DNA of 64,000 bases from Robertkochia marina (GCF_004799345.1 NZ_SSMC01000004.1:1-64000); one strand, 5' to 3'. Shown: positions 42,880 through 52,974, counted from the first letter of the stretch. Notes: generated by a model not told the origin, from the letters alone. Numbers and translations are program-made.

Positions 42880-43491
42880 ATGAAGATCATTTGTATCGGA
42901 CGAAATTATACCAAGCATATTGAAGAGCTGGCTAATGAAAAGCCAACCTCGCCGGTTATTTTTATGAAGCCAGATTCGGCGGTGCTTCCAAAACAACAGG
43001 ATTTTTATATCCCTGATTTTTCTGAGGATGTGCACCATGAGGTAGAGGTCCTGGTGAAGATCAAAAAAGTGGGCAAGCACATCAATGAGCGCTTTGCTCA
43101 TAAATATTACGATGAGGTGAGCCTGGGGATCGACTTTACCGCCAGGGACCTGCAGTCGGCTTTGAAAGCCAAAGGTCTTCCCTGGGAAAAAGCAAAGGGG
43201 TTTGACGGGGCAGCCGTTATAGGGAAGTGGTTCCCGAAAGAAAATTTCGGCGACCTTAATGCCCTCGATTTTAAACTGCTGAAAAATGATGAAGTGGCCC
43301 AGGAGGGTAATACCAGCCATATGCTGTGGAAGATCGATGAACTTATAGCCTATGTTTCCACCTATTTTACCCTTAAAAAGGGAGATGTTATCTTTACCGG
43401 AACACCGGAAGGAGTTGCTAAAGTAAATGCTGAAGACCGATTAAAAGGGTACATTCAGGATCAGAAAGTATTTGATATTAAAATAAAGTAA
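42880..43491 (+). CDS. Fumarylacetoacetate hydrolase family protein
   Basis: A 203-residue FAH-family protein of the short type. Visible family sequence: IGRNYTKHIEEL at the N-terminus, IFMKPDSAV, HHEVEVLVKI (metal-binding Glu residues), LGIDFTARDLQ and GDVIFTGTPEGVAKV. These enzymes act on acylpyruvates or oxaloacetate; the reaction here is unknown. It is linked tightly to the Hpt gene (1-bp gap) and to the exonuclease gene (12-bp gap). Confidence 0.9.
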   Translation: MKIICIGRNYTKHIEELANEKPTSPVIFMKPDSAVLPKQQDFYIPDFSEDVHHEVEVLVKIKKVGKHINERFAHKYYDEVSLGIDFTARDLQSALKAKGLPWEKAKGFDGAAVIGKWFPKENFGDLNALDFKLLKNDEVAQEGNTSHMLWKIDELIAYVSTYFTLKKGDVIFTGTPEGVAKVNAEDRLKGYIQDQKVFDIKIK

Positions 43492-43492
43492 A

Positions 43493-43828
43493 ATGAGCTA
43501 TAACCTAGATAAACTTAACGAACTCTCCGGGGGCGATAAGGATTTTAATGTTTCCATCATCGAAGTTTTTCTCGCAGAAACCCCGGCCGATATGGACCAA
43601 CTGGAAGAAGCGGTAGAAGCGAAGGATTACGAAAAGATCTATCAGCATGCTCACAAGATCAAGCCTAATGCAGACCTTCTGGGTATGAATGAAGCCCTGG
43701 AAGCTGTGCTGACCATTGAAGGGCATGCCAGGGGCGACCAGGATATAGCCTCTATAGTGTCTCTTACTTCGAAAGTGAGGGAGGAGCTGGACAAAGCCTA
43801 TCCGTATTTCAGAGATTATATCCAATAA
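43493..43828 (+). CDS. Stand-alone Hpt (histidine phosphotransfer) domain protein
   Basis: A 111-residue helical protein made only of an Hpt domain. The phospho-acceptor motif is HAHKIKPNADLLGM, with His54 as the acceptor. It passes phosphate between response-regulator and histidine-kinase receiver domains in multistep phosphorelays (family knowledge), but no kinase or receiver gene is in the window. Sits between FAH and cinA with 1- and 3-bp gaps, so it is expressed with housekeeping genes and not with a sensor. Confidence 0.88.
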   Translation: MSYNLDKLNELSGGDKDFNVSIIEVFLAETPADMDQLEEAVEAKDYEKIYQHAHKIKPNADLLGMNEALEAVLTIEGHARGDQDIASIVSLTSKVREELDKAYPYFRDYIQ

Positions 43829-43831
43829 ACC

Positions 43832-45079
43832 ATGCAGGCTGAGATCATCACCATAGGCGATGAGATCCTTATCGGACAGATCATCGACTCCAACTCGGCA
43901 TTTATTTCCAAAGCCCTAAATAATATTGGGGTTCATGTGTACCAGATCACCTCGGTACAAGACGATAAAGATCATATTCTTACAGCTTTGGCAGAGGCCG
44001 AAAGCCGGGTGGATGTGGTGATCATGACCGGCGGGTTGGGGCCTACAAAAGATGATATTACCAAGCATACCCTATGTGAGTACTTCAATGATGAACTGGT
44101 CATGAACCGGGAAGTATTGGGGCATGTAGAGGGGTTGTTTGAAAAGTATATCACCACACCGATCTCTGATCTGAACCGCAGGCAGGCGCTGGTGCCTTCG
44201 GGCTGCAGGGTTTTAAAGAACAGGTTTGGAACCGCCCCGGGAATGTGGATGGAGAAGAACGGCAAGGCCTTTGTGTCTTTGCCGGGAGTTCCCTACGAGA
44301 TGAAGGCGCTCATGGAACATGAGGTACTGCCTTTAATACAGGAAAAATACCACCGCCCATATATTCTGCATAAAACCATGATCACCTATGGCCTGGGCGA
44401 GAGTGCCATAGCTGAAAAAATTGAAGCCTGGGAAGATGCCCTGCCTTCGCATATCAAGCTGGCCTATTTACCCAACTTGGGGAAAGTCAGGCTTCGTCTT
44501 ACCGCCCGGGGAGAACATAAGGAAGACCTTATGGAGGAGGTTGATGCCAGATTTCGGGAACTCTACCCCTTTCTGGGAGATATTATCGTTGGCTTTGAGG
44601 AAGAAGGGCTGCTGGAGGTTCATATAGGGAAGTTGTTACAGGAGAAAAAGGCAACCCTGGCCGTGGCTGAAAGCTGCACGGGCGGTACCATAGCTTCACG
44701 CATCACTATGGTGCCGGGAGCGTCCAATTATTTTTTAGGCGGGGTGGTAAGCTATGCCACTGAGGTGAAAACCCGGATGTTGGGGGTTGATGAAAAAACG
44801 GTAGCGCAGCATTCTGTGGTGAGTGCCGAGGTTGCTGAAGCCATGGCTTTGGGGGTACGTGAAAAAATGCAAGCCGATTACGGGGTGGCTACTACCGGGA
44901 ATGCCGGCCCTGCAAAAGGAGAATCTGATGCCGAGGTGGGAACAGTGTTCATTGCCATCGCCTCCGAAAAGGGCGTTATCAGTGAAAAATTCAATTTTGG
45001 GAACCACCGTGAAAAGGTCATAAACCGGGCAGTAAATAAAGCTCTGGAAATGTTGCGAAAGGAAATTTTAAAAAAATAG
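43832..45079 (+). CDS. cinA: CinA family nicotinamide mononucleotide deamidase-type protein
   Basis: A 415-residue competence/damage-inducible-type protein. N-terminal MocF/MoaB-like domain ([34 protein letters not shown]) and C-terminal CinA domain with [26 protein letters not shown]-like segment, and [11 protein letters not shown]. The C-terminal part deamidates nicotinamide mononucleotide and the N-terminal part is an ADP-ribose pyrophosphatase in characterised members. Last gene of the exonuclease-FAH-Hpt-cinA operon. Confidence 0.95.
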   Translation: MQAEIITIGDEILIGQIIDSNSAFISKALNNIGVHVYQITSVQDDKDHILTALAEAESRVDVVIMTGGLGPTKDDITKHTLCEYFNDELVMNREVLGHVEGLFEKYITTPISDLNRRQALVPSGCRVLKNRFGTAPGMWMEKNGKAFVSLPGVPYEMKALMEHEVLPLIQEKYHRPYILHKTMITYGLGESAIAEKIEAWEDALPSHIKLAYLPNLGKVRLRLTARGEHKEDLMEEVDARFRELYPFLGDIIVGFEEEGLLEVHIGKLLQEKKATLAVAESCTGGTIASRITMVPGASNYFLGGVVSYATEVKTRMLGVDEKTVAQHSVVSAEVAEAMALGVREKMQADYGVATTGNAGPAKGESDAEVGTVFIAIASEKGVISEKFNFGNHREKVINRAVNKALEMLRKEILKK

Positions 45080-45154
45080 AAATCAAGCTTGGCTAAACGG
45101 TAAATAATTCGTTAATTTGCACCCTGTTTTGAAATAATACTAAAGTTAAGAATA

Positions 45155-45391
45155 ATGTCAAGAGTTTGTGAACTTACAGGAAAGAAGGCGATGGTTGGGA
45201 ACAACGTTTCTCACGCAATGAATAAAACCAAGCGTAAATTTAACGCTAACCTTGTAAAGAAGCGTTTTTATCTTCCGGAAGAAGATCGTTGGATAACTCT
45301 TAAAGTATCTACATCAGCGCTAAAGGATATCAATAAGAAAGGTATTACTGCTGTATTAAAAGAGGCAAAAGCAAAAGGATTTATCAAATAA
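45155..45391 (+). CDS. rpmB: 50S ribosomal protein L28
   Basis: A 78-residue protein with the L28 pattern: [28 protein letters not shown], then [24 protein letters not shown]. First of three closely spaced ribosomal-type genes (gaps 28 and 30 bp). It has Cys5 but not the paired zinc-ribbon Cys motif. Confidence 0.97.
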   Translation: MSRVCELTGKKAMVGNNVSHAMNKTKRKFNANLVKKRFYLPEEDRWITLKVSTSALKDINKKGITAVLKEAKAKGFIK

Positions 45392-45419
45392 TCAGGATTA
45401 ATCCAGAAAATAAAGTACG

Positions 45420-45602
45420 ATGGCAAAGAAAGGAAACAGAATTCAGGTTATTTTAGAGTGTACTGAGCACAAAGCTTCCGGTAAACCGGGAACTTCTCGT
45501 TACATCACTACAAAGAATAAGAAGAATACTCCGGATAGAATGGAAATTAAAAAATTCAACCCTATCCTGAACAAGATGACTGTTCACAAGGAGATTAAAT
45601 AA
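45420..45602 (+). CDS. rpmG: 50S ribosomal protein L33
   Basis: A 60-residue protein: [19 protein letters not shown], then [21 protein letters not shown]. Only one Cys is present, so it is the C-minus type without a zinc ribbon. Same transcript as rpmB. Confidence 0.97.
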   Translation: MAKKGNRIQVILECTEHKASGKPGTSRYITTKNKKNTPDRMEIKKFNPILNKMTVHKEIK

Positions 45603-45632
45603 TAATAGCCATAATTATAAACACATAGCGTC

Positions 45633-45785
45633 ATGGCAAAGAAGACAGTAGCAACATTACAATCGAAATCGAAGCGATTAACCAAAGCCGTTAAGATGGT
45701 AAAATCTCCTAAATCCGGAGCTTATACCTTCGTAGAAGCTGTTATGGCTCCTGAAGCGGTTAACGATTGGTTAAACTCGAAGTAA
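45633..45785 (+). CDS. DUF4295 small basic protein
   Basis: A 50-residue basic protein starting MAKKTVATLQSKS and ending EAVNDWLNSK. It matches DUF4295, which follows rpmB-rpmG in Bacteroidota. Position and composition suggest a ribosome-associated role, but the function is not known to me. Too short for most ORF cut-offs; start ATG 45633, stop TAA 45783-45785. Confidence 0.92.
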   Translation: MAKKTVATLQSKSKRLTKAVKMVKSPKSGAYTFVEAVMAPEAVNDWLNSK

Positions 45786-45809
45786 GCATTCACAACTTTT
45801 AGTATAACA

Positions 45810-45847
45810 AGCTACTTTCTTTCGGGAAGTAGCTTTTTGTTTTTTTA
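45810..45847 (+). terminator. Terminator of ribosomal operon
   Basis: AGCTACTT, loop TCTTTCGGG, AAGTAGCT with T-rich tail, about 25 bp past DUF4295. Confidence 0.8.
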
Positions 45848-45946
45848 TATTTACATAGAGATCTTCCTGTCTCAAACGAGGAAGTATTTTCTATGACCCG
45901 TTGGTTTCCCGGGCGTAAAGGAAACAGGATCTGACTCTTTAAACCT

Positions 45947-46900
45947 ATGAGTTTTTTTAAGAAGATATTTTCATCAGAAAGCAAAGAGAACCTTGATAAA
46001 GGTCTTGAAAAATCCAAATCCAGTTTTTTCAATAAACTGGGAAAAGCGGTTGCCGGAAAATCCAAGGTAGATGATGAGGTACTCGATAACCTGGAAGAAG
46101 TCCTGGTTACCAGTGATGTTGGGGTAAATACTACCCTGAAGGTGATAGAGCGAATCGAAGAAAGAGTCGCAAAAGATAAATATCTCGGTACGGATGAACT
46201 GAACCAGATCCTGCGTGAAGAGATCGCTGCCCTGCTTTCTGAAACCAATATAGGAGAAGAGACTGACTTTACCGTTCCGGCAGATAAGAAACCTTATGTG
46301 CTCATGGTGGTGGGAGTAAACGGAGTAGGTAAAACCACAACCATCGGTAAGCTGGCTTATCAGTTTAAAAAGAAAGGTAAAAAAGTGGTATTAGGTGCGG
46401 CTGATACCTTCAGAGCTGCCGCCATTGATCAGCTGCAAGTCTGGGCAGACCGTGTTGATGTTCCCATTGTTAAACAAAGTATGGGAAGCGACCCGGCTTC
46501 CGTGGCCTTTGATACCCTGAAATCAGCCATGGCGCAGGAGGCCGACGTGGTGATCATTGACACGGCCGGACGATTACACAATAAGGTCAACCTTATGAAT
46601 GAGCTTACCAAGGTAAAGCGGGTCATGCAGAAAGTAGTGGGCGACGCCCCTCATGATGTATTACTCGTACTCGATGGCTCAACAGGTCAGAACGCCTTCG
46701 AACAGGCCAAACAATTTACCAAAGCTACCGAAGTAACTTCCCTGGCAGTGACTAAACTTGACGGTACAGCCAAAGGGGGTGTCGTTATCGGCATCTCTGA
46801 CCAATTCAAGATCCCCGTCAAATATATCGGAGTAGGCGAAGGTATCGAAGATCTGCAAGTATTCAATAAGTTCGAGTTCGTTGATTCGTTTTTCAGGTAG
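45947..46900 (+). CDS. ftsY: Signal recognition particle receptor FtsY
   Basis: A 317-residue SRP GTPase. G motifs: GVNGVGKTTTIGKLAY (P-loop), DTFRAAAIDQLQ, DTAGRLHN, TKLDGTAKGG and GVGEGIEDL. The N domain (about 20-90) is present; the long acidic A domain of enteric FtsY is missing, as usual in Bacteroidota. The stop codon (TAG, 46898-46900) is made by the first unit of an 8-bp array. Confidence 0.97.
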   Translation: MSFFKKIFSSESKENLDKGLEKSKSSFFNKLGKAVAGKSKVDDEVLDNLEEVLVTSDVGVNTTLKVIERIEERVAKDKYLGTDELNQILREEIAALLSETNIGEETDFTVPADKKPYVLMVVGVNGVGKTTTIGKLAYQFKKKGKKVVLGAADTFRAAAIDQLQVWADRVDVPIVKQSMGSDPASVAFDTLKSAMAQEADVVIIDTAGRLHNKVNLMNELTKVKRVMQKVVGDAPHDVLLVLDGSTGQNAFEQAKQFTKATEVTSLAVTKLDGTAKGGVVIGISDQFKIPVKYIGVGEGIEDLQVFNKFEFVDSFFR

Positions 46901-46942
46901 ACGGGTAGACAGGTAAACGGGTAGACAGGTAGACAGGTAGAC
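46895..46942. repeat. 8-bp tandem array overlapping the ftsY stop
   Basis: Six 8-bp units: AGGTAGAC, GGGTAGAC, AGGTAAAC, GGGTAGAC, AGGTAGAC, AGGTAGAC. The TAG of the first unit is the ftsY stop; the array starts in the last sense codon. Confidence 0.9.
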
Positions 46943-46949
46943 TGACAAC

Positions 46950-47540
46950 TTCGTCTTTGCGAGTTCCGCTTCTGCGGAACGTGGCAATCTCCCGAATTTA
47001 GTACAGCTTTATATCCATTCTTTTTCGCGAGGTTTTGGAAATGCGGATTTCTTGTGTAGGATTGATGGATTAAAAACTAAATCAAGAACGGGCTCCTTCC
47101 CCTGGTCAGGGGAAGGTACTCTTGCTGTAAGCAAGAGGGGAAGGGGTTGTATGTGAAGATAACCTGAATCAACCCACCCCGTCTCGAGACTTTGTCTCGA
47201 TCCACCCCTCCCTAACCAGGGCGGGGAGCCACATTTTATTTATTCATCCTAGTACAATTATAAAATCCGTCAGTGGTAGGGATCCATAGGTTGGCGTGGC
47301 AATCTGCCTGTTCTTAAACCGGGTAAGAAATATGCATTCGTCATTGAGGTGAGCCTGCCTTCTGAAATAACTACAGTATATGATTCGGGAGATTGCCACG
47401 CCTACCACGGGTTGGCTCGCAAAGACGATGAATTGACCATCCATCATTCATGATCTATAATTCATCATCTTATAGCCATCGCGCCGGCTGGCCCCTTCGC
47501 TAAAAACAGCCACTGGCTGTTTTTTATACGCTCGGTCCCC
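46950..47540. repeat. Intergenic repeat cassettes (Q7, Q3 and P3 hairpins)
   Basis: No gene is seen between ftsY and 47541. It has TTCCGC-TTCT-GCGGAA, then a block from about 47090 to 47240 (CCCCTGGTCAGGGG, CTCTTGCT-GTA-AGCAAGAG at 47119-47137, CGAGAC-TTT-GTCTCG at 47185-47199) whose reverse complement recurs at 53521-53660. At 47502-47524 lies AAAAACAGCC-ACT-GGCTGTTTTT with the flanks TTCGCTAAAA and ACGCTCGGTCC, next to the stop of the following gene. Heptamer-like ATCATTCATGA words are near 47445-47470. Confidence 0.78.
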
Positions 47541-48401
47541 CTATTTAGGAAACAACAACACAATCCCGGTTCGGAACCCCCAGTCTGCCGGATTTCCGTT
47601 ACCGTAGGGGAAACGCGGACCAATAAAAATGTTTACTAATTGAGATCCTATACTGGTTACCTTCGAGCCTGTCAGGTTAAGGGTACCGTTGGTCAGATCA
47701 TTATCCCAATCCTGGGCGATCTCGGTATTCACTGATACAGCCCATCCACCGGGAAAGTTTTGCGCTAAAAACGGTTGGAAGAAGGAGGCATTCACATCGG
47801 CCCGGTCAGAGTTCCCGGCTACCGACCAGATATGGTTGGCCAACGCCCCGGCGGTGAGGCTTCCAAATTGTTTTAAAACTACTGCCGTAGGCCCTATTCC
47901 AAATTTTTCCTGACCCAACAGGTCATCGGTGGCGGTAGGGACCAGTAATACAGGGCCCACCCCCCAGATGATGCCGCTCGGACCCGGATCTTTGGGAGAG
48001 AAGAATGCGCTGACCACCGCATCACCAAGCCCGAATTGATCATCATCGCAGGGCACGCAGTCCTGTTGCCAGATCACCGGGAGGATCACCCTGCCGATAA
48101 GGTTCCAGTCTTCACTAATAGAAATAGGTACCACGGGCTGGAAATTCATGATCATACGGGTGCCATCGTCCGGACCTATCCCGAAATCAAAATTGAATTG
48201 AAAGGGGACGCTGATCAGGCTGGCTACTGGATTCTGAAGCTGTTTGGCCAAAGCATCGGCGTCACTGCCTCCCTTTTGTTCCTGTGTTTGCTCAGGTGCT
48301 GGTTGAGGCAATTCTTCTTCCTGTGCAAGCACGGGAACCATAGTAAAAAGGAAGAGTAAGAATGTTAGGGCAGCTTGTTTAAGGGTAGTTGTATTTTTCA
48401 T
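47541..48401 (-). CDS. Predicted outer membrane transporter-like beta-barrel protein
   Basis: A 286-residue exported protein. Signal peptide ends VLAQ, followed by a Pro/Glu/Gln-rich linker with an Ala-Leu-Ala-Lys-Gln-Leu-Gln-Asn-Pro motif. The rest alternates hydrophobic strands: ASLISVPFQFNFDFGIG, NFQPVVPISISEDWNLIGRVILPV, WGVGPVLLVPTA, GPTAVVL, WSVAGNSDR, GFRTGIVLLFPK. It resembles proteins labelled neuromedin U-like or transporter in databases, a misleading name for an outer membrane barrel of unknown role. First of a minus-strand series of envelope proteins (47.5-56 kb). Confidence 0.78.
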   Translation of the reverse strand: MKNTTTLKQAALTFLLFLFTMVPVLAQEEELPQPAPEQTQEQKGGSDADALAKQLQNPVASLISVPFQFNFDFGIGPDDGTRMIMNFQPVVPISISEDWNLIGRVILPVIWQQDCVPCDDDQFGLGDAVVSAFFSPKDPGPSGIIWGVGPVLLVPTATDDLLGQEKFGIGPTAVVLKQFGSLTAGALANHIWSVAGNSDRADVNASFFQPFLAQNFPGGWAVSVNTEIAQDWDNDLTNGTLNLTGSKVTSIGSQLVNIFIGPRFPYGNGNPADWGFRTGIVLLFPK

Positions 48402-48558
48402 AATAAAGCTGATTGTATTATAAAGATATGGAAATCAATTGGTTATGCGGTTATACAGTTATACAGTTATGCTGAGGCGATTATAGATTATGAATTATAG
48501 ATAGGGTTTTGTACCATAATTAATGCTTCAGAATGTCTGGAAAATCTTGATTTATTAA

Positions 48559-48644
<86 letters not shown>

Positions 48645-48668
48645 TCGTACCTCCGTACCCTCGTCCCC

Positions 48669-49745
48669 TTAATTAGTTGGAATGGTCAAAGCCGGACCCT
48701 GGCCCTGGGTCTGATTTTCTGATAGATTCAGGATCAACTGCAGGAAGGAAAAATATCGTTTTGAATTCCTGTCGTTATTGTCAATATAGAACCAATGTTC
48801 CTGGGTATAGATCTTTATATGTGCCTCCGGCTCTTCTTCAGAGAATAGCACATTAATCGGAGGAACTACCGTACTGTCTTTTGCGGCAAGTCCTTCCATG
48901 GTACGACCATTGGTAATATGAGAGGGGGGGACGTCAAAATACCAGGATAGGTTAAGCATGATCTCCCAGACCGACCCGGTAATCATGGCGATCTCACTTT
49001 GATTTTCGGGAATCAGACCGTATTTAATGATATAAGATGTAGAATCATCATCGAGATTGAGAAGGTCTTTAAATCGTATAATTTTTTCATTGTAGAGATC
49101 TGTATTGTTTTCCTGGAAAAACAATTCTATGGTGTCGGTATTTTCAGTCCCCCTTTTCAATCCTATCATCCCTTGGTCAATGAGGTATTGCCATAGTTCG
49201 AATAATTCATACAATTCAGGGTCAGCAAATCTTCTCCCGGAAGGGCGGGCTACTTCATCAAAGATTCCGTTGACCGACCAGATGGTGGTCTTCATGACCA
49301 GTTCTATGGGCCATCCCGACTGTATCATGCCAAGCAAGGCACCTGGTGGTAAGGGGGTGAGAAGGTTTCTGGAGAATTCCTGTCCACTGATAGGCAGGTA
49401 ACTGATCGTGGGCGTATTGGACCAGGATACCGCACCTCCGCCGGCTATATTAGTACCTAGTATGGCATCGTTGGTTCCCCCCAGAATATTGGTCGTTCCC
49501 GAGCGTGTATATTGATTCACAATAGAAGACACCTTTAAGAAGGTGGGCTGCTCGCTATACCTTAGGCGTACCATGTTCAATAATAACTGCTCGGAACTGG
49601 CTTCGTTGATGGCGCTGTTAAAATCAAACTGATCGCCGGGAAGTTTTTTTGGCCCTACCGTTCCGCATCCCTCTATGATCAAAAGAATAGCGAGCACGCA
49701 TAGGGTGCGGGTATAATGTTTAAGGTGGTAGTAACAGGTACTCAT
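48669..49745 (-). CDS. Lipoprotein of unknown function
   Basis: A 358-residue lipoprotein. ATG 49745 (MSTCYYHL) gives a hydrophobic stretch ending LLIIEGCGT, a lipobox; the longer frame needs TTG. Mature part: EQLLLNMVRLRYSEQPTFLKVSSIVNQYT, then a Gly/Ser/Thr/Asn-rich stretch (about 75-110), then a helical half with WPIELVMKTTIWSVNGIFDEV. No motif I recognise. It is part of the envelope-protein series, upstream of the 47541 gene and downstream of DUF1254, and may work with them, but this is only from position. Confidence 0.7.
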   Translation of the reverse strand: MSTCYYHLKHYTRTLCVLAILLIIEGCGTVGPKKLPGDQFDFNSAINEASSEQLLLNMVRLRYSEQPTFLKVSSIVNQYTRSGTTNILGGTNDAILGTNIAGGGAVSWSNTPTISYLPISGQEFSRNLLTPLPPGALLGMIQSGWPIELVMKTTIWSVNGIFDEVARPSGRRFADPELYELFELWQYLIDQGMIGLKRGTENTDTIELFFQENNTDLYNEKIIRFKDLLNLDDDSTSYIIKYGLIPENQSEIAMITGSVWEIMLNLSWYFDVPPSHITNGRTMEGLAAKDSTVVPPINVLFSEEEPEAHIKIYTQEHWFYIDNNDRNSKRYFSFLQLILNLSENQTQGQGPALTIPTN

Positions 49746-49911
49746 AGAGTTAAACTTCCAAATTCCAATATCCAAATTCCAATTCTGCTAAGGGCTAAGG
49801 GTTAAGCCAACCTTCGCTAAAGCTACGGTTGGTAAAAGGTTAAGACAGGAGATTGCCACGGTTTATTAAACAAACCTCGCATTGACGTCTCCAACTTTAA
49901 ATAGTTAAGCA

Positions 49912-50964
49912 CTAATCAACTTTTTTGATTAATTCTGTGGCATTATAGCCCTCTGCACCGTTGCGAACATTATCACTGGGGCCATAGTGGCGCATGACCA
50001 CATTGAACTTTCCGGTGGTATTTCCTTCCCTGATCGGGATGTTATTGGGCATGTCATCGCAGCCGAACCGAACGGTAATACTTCCGTCTTCATTGATCTC
50101 AGGATCCATCTCACTGGAAATATTGGCTACATCATTGAACAGATACCCATTGGCATTGTATACCGTGGCAGACCAAAAGTATGTATTCTCAGGATCCGGA
50201 AAGGTCATTTCGTAACATCCATCCGTATCCAGGTACTCCGAGGTTTGATAAATATTATCAACCACCATGGCGCCTCCCCAGCCGCCGGCAGCGCCTATAA
50301 AGTTCATATAGGTGGTCTGCCCGGTTTCCTTACTTCCGAAAGCTTTTGATTGATCATACCCTTTTACGAATACCGCATTTCCTTCAGCCTCCAGTTTTTT
50401 AAAACTCTCCATATCCCATTCCTTCATCTCAAAGGGCTTGCTGCTGGCTGCTTCAACCTGCAGGTTTTTCCTGACCTCATCTTCAAGAGCCCTGACGATA
50501 ATAAAAACATGATCGGTCTTCGCGGTGATCTTGTGTCTTCCCGGACCATAGATCATGGGTTGGGTTTCGTGGTTTTCATCTACGATCTGTATGCTCACGT
50601 ATTCGTCGGTTTCGGGAATAGTGATATACGCATCTTCCGATACATCGATCACTGCTGCCGAATAATAGGTGTCTCTGTTCATACGAACCACCGGTTGTTC
50701 TTCCGGATTACTGGGAGGTGTTGGCATTTCCATAAAGGCGTTTACTCCCCCCGCATTTTGAACCACTACCCCCATACGCATATTACTGTAGGCCGTAGGA
50801 AAGTTTTCCTGGGTGACCGTAATTGCGGAGGACTTTTCCTGATCCACAGCAGTTTCAGTCTGTTCTTGAGTCGATTCGTCAGCCTTCTTTTTCTCGGTGG
50901 TATTACAGGCCATCAACATACCTGTTACCGCAATCCCCATTAATACTCGATATATCGTTTTCAT
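49912..50964 (-). CDS. DUF1254/DUF1214-like lipoprotein
   Basis: A 350-residue lipoprotein with lipobox (GMLMAC) and a Lys/Glu/Thr-rich linker. Domain matches DUF1254 followed by DUF1214-like sequence: VVRMNRDTYYSAAVIDVSEDAYITIPE, VSIQIVDENHETQPMIYGPG, YFWSATVYNANGYLF and the end RHYGPSDNV. Members occur in marine bacteria with sulfatases and HAD phosphatases (recalled association, not searched). Function unknown. Located between the unknown lipoprotein and the DUF3604 gene, with repeats on its 3' side. Confidence 0.85.
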   Translation of the reverse strand: MKTIYRVLMGIAVTGMLMACNTTEKKKADESTQEQTETAVDQEKSSAITVTQENFPTAYSNMRMGVVVQNAGGVNAFMEMPTPPSNPEEQPVVRMNRDTYYSAAVIDVSEDAYITIPETDEYVSIQIVDENHETQPMIYGPGRHKITAKTDHVFIIVRALEDEVRKNLQVEAASSKPFEMKEWDMESFKKLEAEGNAVFVKGYDQSKAFGSKETGQTTYMNFIGAAGGWGGAMVVDNIYQTSEYLDTDGCYEMTFPDPENTYFWSATVYNANGYLFNDVANISSEMDPEINEDGSITVRFGCDDMPNNIPIREGNTTGKFNVVMRHYGPSDNVRNGAEGYNATELIKKVD

Positions 50965-51036
50965 GATACTATATTTTCCAATAATTCACCATTCATAATC
51001 CATCATCCATAATCGATCCTGCTTGCGGGATCAACC

Positions 51037-52974
51037 CTACTCCGAAGGAGAGTACCAGATCGGGCTCGTATACGCCCGTTCCTGTCCGGTGGTTTCTGCT
51101 TCTTTGGGAATTTCTATTCCATACCTGAAAGCATCATAAACCACCCATCTTGGGGTGGGGATCTCCAATACCCTGGCGTAGTAGAATGCTTTCTGTGCGG
51201 CATCAAAATCAGGGTCGGTCCATACGGTACCCAGTTCTGAAGCTCCAATAGTATTGCTCCAGGTGGCATTCTTGATATCAACGGTGTTACCTACGGCTTT
51301 AATTTTCCCATTCTTGTCAGCCTTACGATCTCCCGACCAGGCTACGTTATACACCTTCTCCATAGGCTTCCCATCGGTACCCAGCCATCCTTTGATGATC
51401 TGTATACGGTCGAGGTTGGCTCCCAGCGGATCCTTTAGTGCGTATACCATAAAGGTGGGAGCTTTTTTCCCATCGGCAGCTCTCAGGTCGCCCCCCATAG
51501 GAACGCCTTTTTCATAACCCCGGAATGCAGGGGATCTGCTTTTCAGGTCATCCTCGGTATAGTCCCACCCTCCGAAGAAGCGCACGATCATACGCGGGCC
51601 GGTGGTGGCATAGGTTTCTTTGCGGGCCATGGCATCCCAAAGGGCTTCCCGGGTATTTTCCGAGGCCCAAACGGCGGCGAACCCGGAGGCTACAAGTTCA
51701 TAACCTTCAAACACCCCTTTATCGGTTTTTGTAAAAGGATGATGCATTCTCTTGGGAGAAGGCTCGGCATTAGCGGCTTTCCCGAAAAAGTTATCTTCTT
51801 CCACGGCCACCAACGAGGTATGGCTGTCTGTAGACCCTACCGCTCCGAACTTATAGGGGTTGGTGCCCAGTTTCCTTTCGAGCATGAGTCCGTTCTTCAG
51901 GGCTTCCCTGGCGTATTCTTTAGCCAGCATGTCATCAGTTTTTGCCTCCGAGAGATCCAGATTCCCTGCATCCCAGGTCTCGTAATCGGCGAACTCATCA
52001 TCTGGGGATAGGTAAGGATGGGCCTCCCCGTCTCCTTTGATCTGTGTCCATTCGTATAAAGGTTCCCATTTCGCTCTTTTGGTCGCGTATTCTTCATCAA
52101 TAGCCTTACCGGTGTATTGGGCATCTATGGGGAACATCAGTCCGTTGGAGAGGTTTCCGTTATGGGCCAGGGCGAGGGCAGAGCCACCGGTTTTCTCCTC
52201 GTAATTTTCAAGCCATTTATACAGGTCAAGCGGATCTGTAGAACCTGTTTCCCCCTGGGTTACCATGGGAACCACCTGCCTTGCCCTGTCGGCACCATCG
52301 CGAAGGATCACGTTTCTGTGGAGATTATTTCCCTTCACCAGAGAAGTCCATTCAAAGCCGATAAAAGTGGTGAAGTTACCCGGATCGTTGTATTCTTCGG
52401 CCATGTCAATGCAATTGTCCCAAACGGAGGAATAGGCCTTGGCACCCGGGGAGTAGTCTTTGATCAATGCGGGATCAAGCTTCCCCTGGGCGAAGGTGGT
52501 AATCAGATCCAACGTGGCTGCAGAAGCCTGGTCCCCACCGGCCTGTAAGCCTTCATACCATCTTTTACCCTGTTCCGTAGCCAGGATGTTCGGTGCTCCC
52601 TTGTCCAGATCAAGGGAGAATCCCATCATATCAGAATGGTCGGCTATTACCAGCCAGTCTAAAGGCCTTCCCATTTTTACGGGTTGATTGGTGGCAGAAA
52701 CCACTTCCTCACCACGGGCAAAGCGATACGCCTCTTCCAGCCCCAGGGTATTTCCGAAGAGTCCCGCATCAGGAGACAGACGGGTATGCAGGTGGGTGTC
52801 GCCCCAAAACACCTTATCGGGAAAGGAACGTTGGGCATAAGGCGAATAGGCCTTTCCGGGGTACATGTCTGATAAGGATTCTTTTGAAGGATGGATCTGT
52901 GAAAAACCGGGAGCGATCAATAAGAGAATAAATATGATCGTAAAAACTCCCGTAAAGTATTTGTTTGTTTTCAT
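51037..52974 (-). CDS. DUF3604 (PHP-like) secreted protein, copy 1
   Basis: A 645-residue exported protein of DUF3604, which is a PHP-type metal-dependent hydrolase family. Signal peptide, then [15 protein letters not shown] with His61 and His63, [12 protein letters not shown] (Asp-His), [11 protein letters not shown], and [11 protein letters not shown] near 380, the typical scattered metal ligands of PHP enzymes. The C-terminal half contains [16 protein letters not shown] and [13 protein letters not shown], shared with copy 2. PHP relatives are phosphoesterases; for DUF3604 no reaction is established as far as I know. Confidence 0.9.
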   Translation of the reverse strand: MKTNKYFTGVFTIIFILLLIAPGFSQIHPSKESLSDMYPGKAYSPYAQRSFPDKVFWGDTHLHTRLSPDAGLFGNTLGLEEAYRFARGEEVVSATNQPVKMGRPLDWLVIADHSDMMGFSLDLDKGAPNILATEQGKRWYEGLQAGGDQASAATLDLITTFAQGKLDPALIKDYSPGAKAYSSVWDNCIDMAEEYNDPGNFTTFIGFEWTSLVKGNNLHRNVILRDGADRARQVVPMVTQGETGSTDPLDLYKWLENYEEKTGGSALALAHNGNLSNGLMFPIDAQYTGKAIDEEYATKRAKWEPLYEWTQIKGDGEAHPYLSPDDEFADYETWDAGNLDLSEAKTDDMLAKEYAREALKNGLMLERKLGTNPYKFGAVGSTDSHTSLVAVEEDNFFGKAANAEPSPKRMHHPFTKTDKGVFEGYELVASGFAAVWASENTREALWDAMARKETYATTGPRMIVRFFGGWDYTEDDLKSRSPAFRGYEKGVPMGGDLRAADGKKAPTFMVYALKDPLGANLDRIQIIKGWLGTDGKPMEKVYNVAWSGDRKADKNGKIKAVGNTVDIKNATWSNTIGASELGTVWTDPDFDAAQKAFYYARVLEIPTPRWVVYDAFRYGIEIPKEAETTGQERAYTSPIWYSPSE

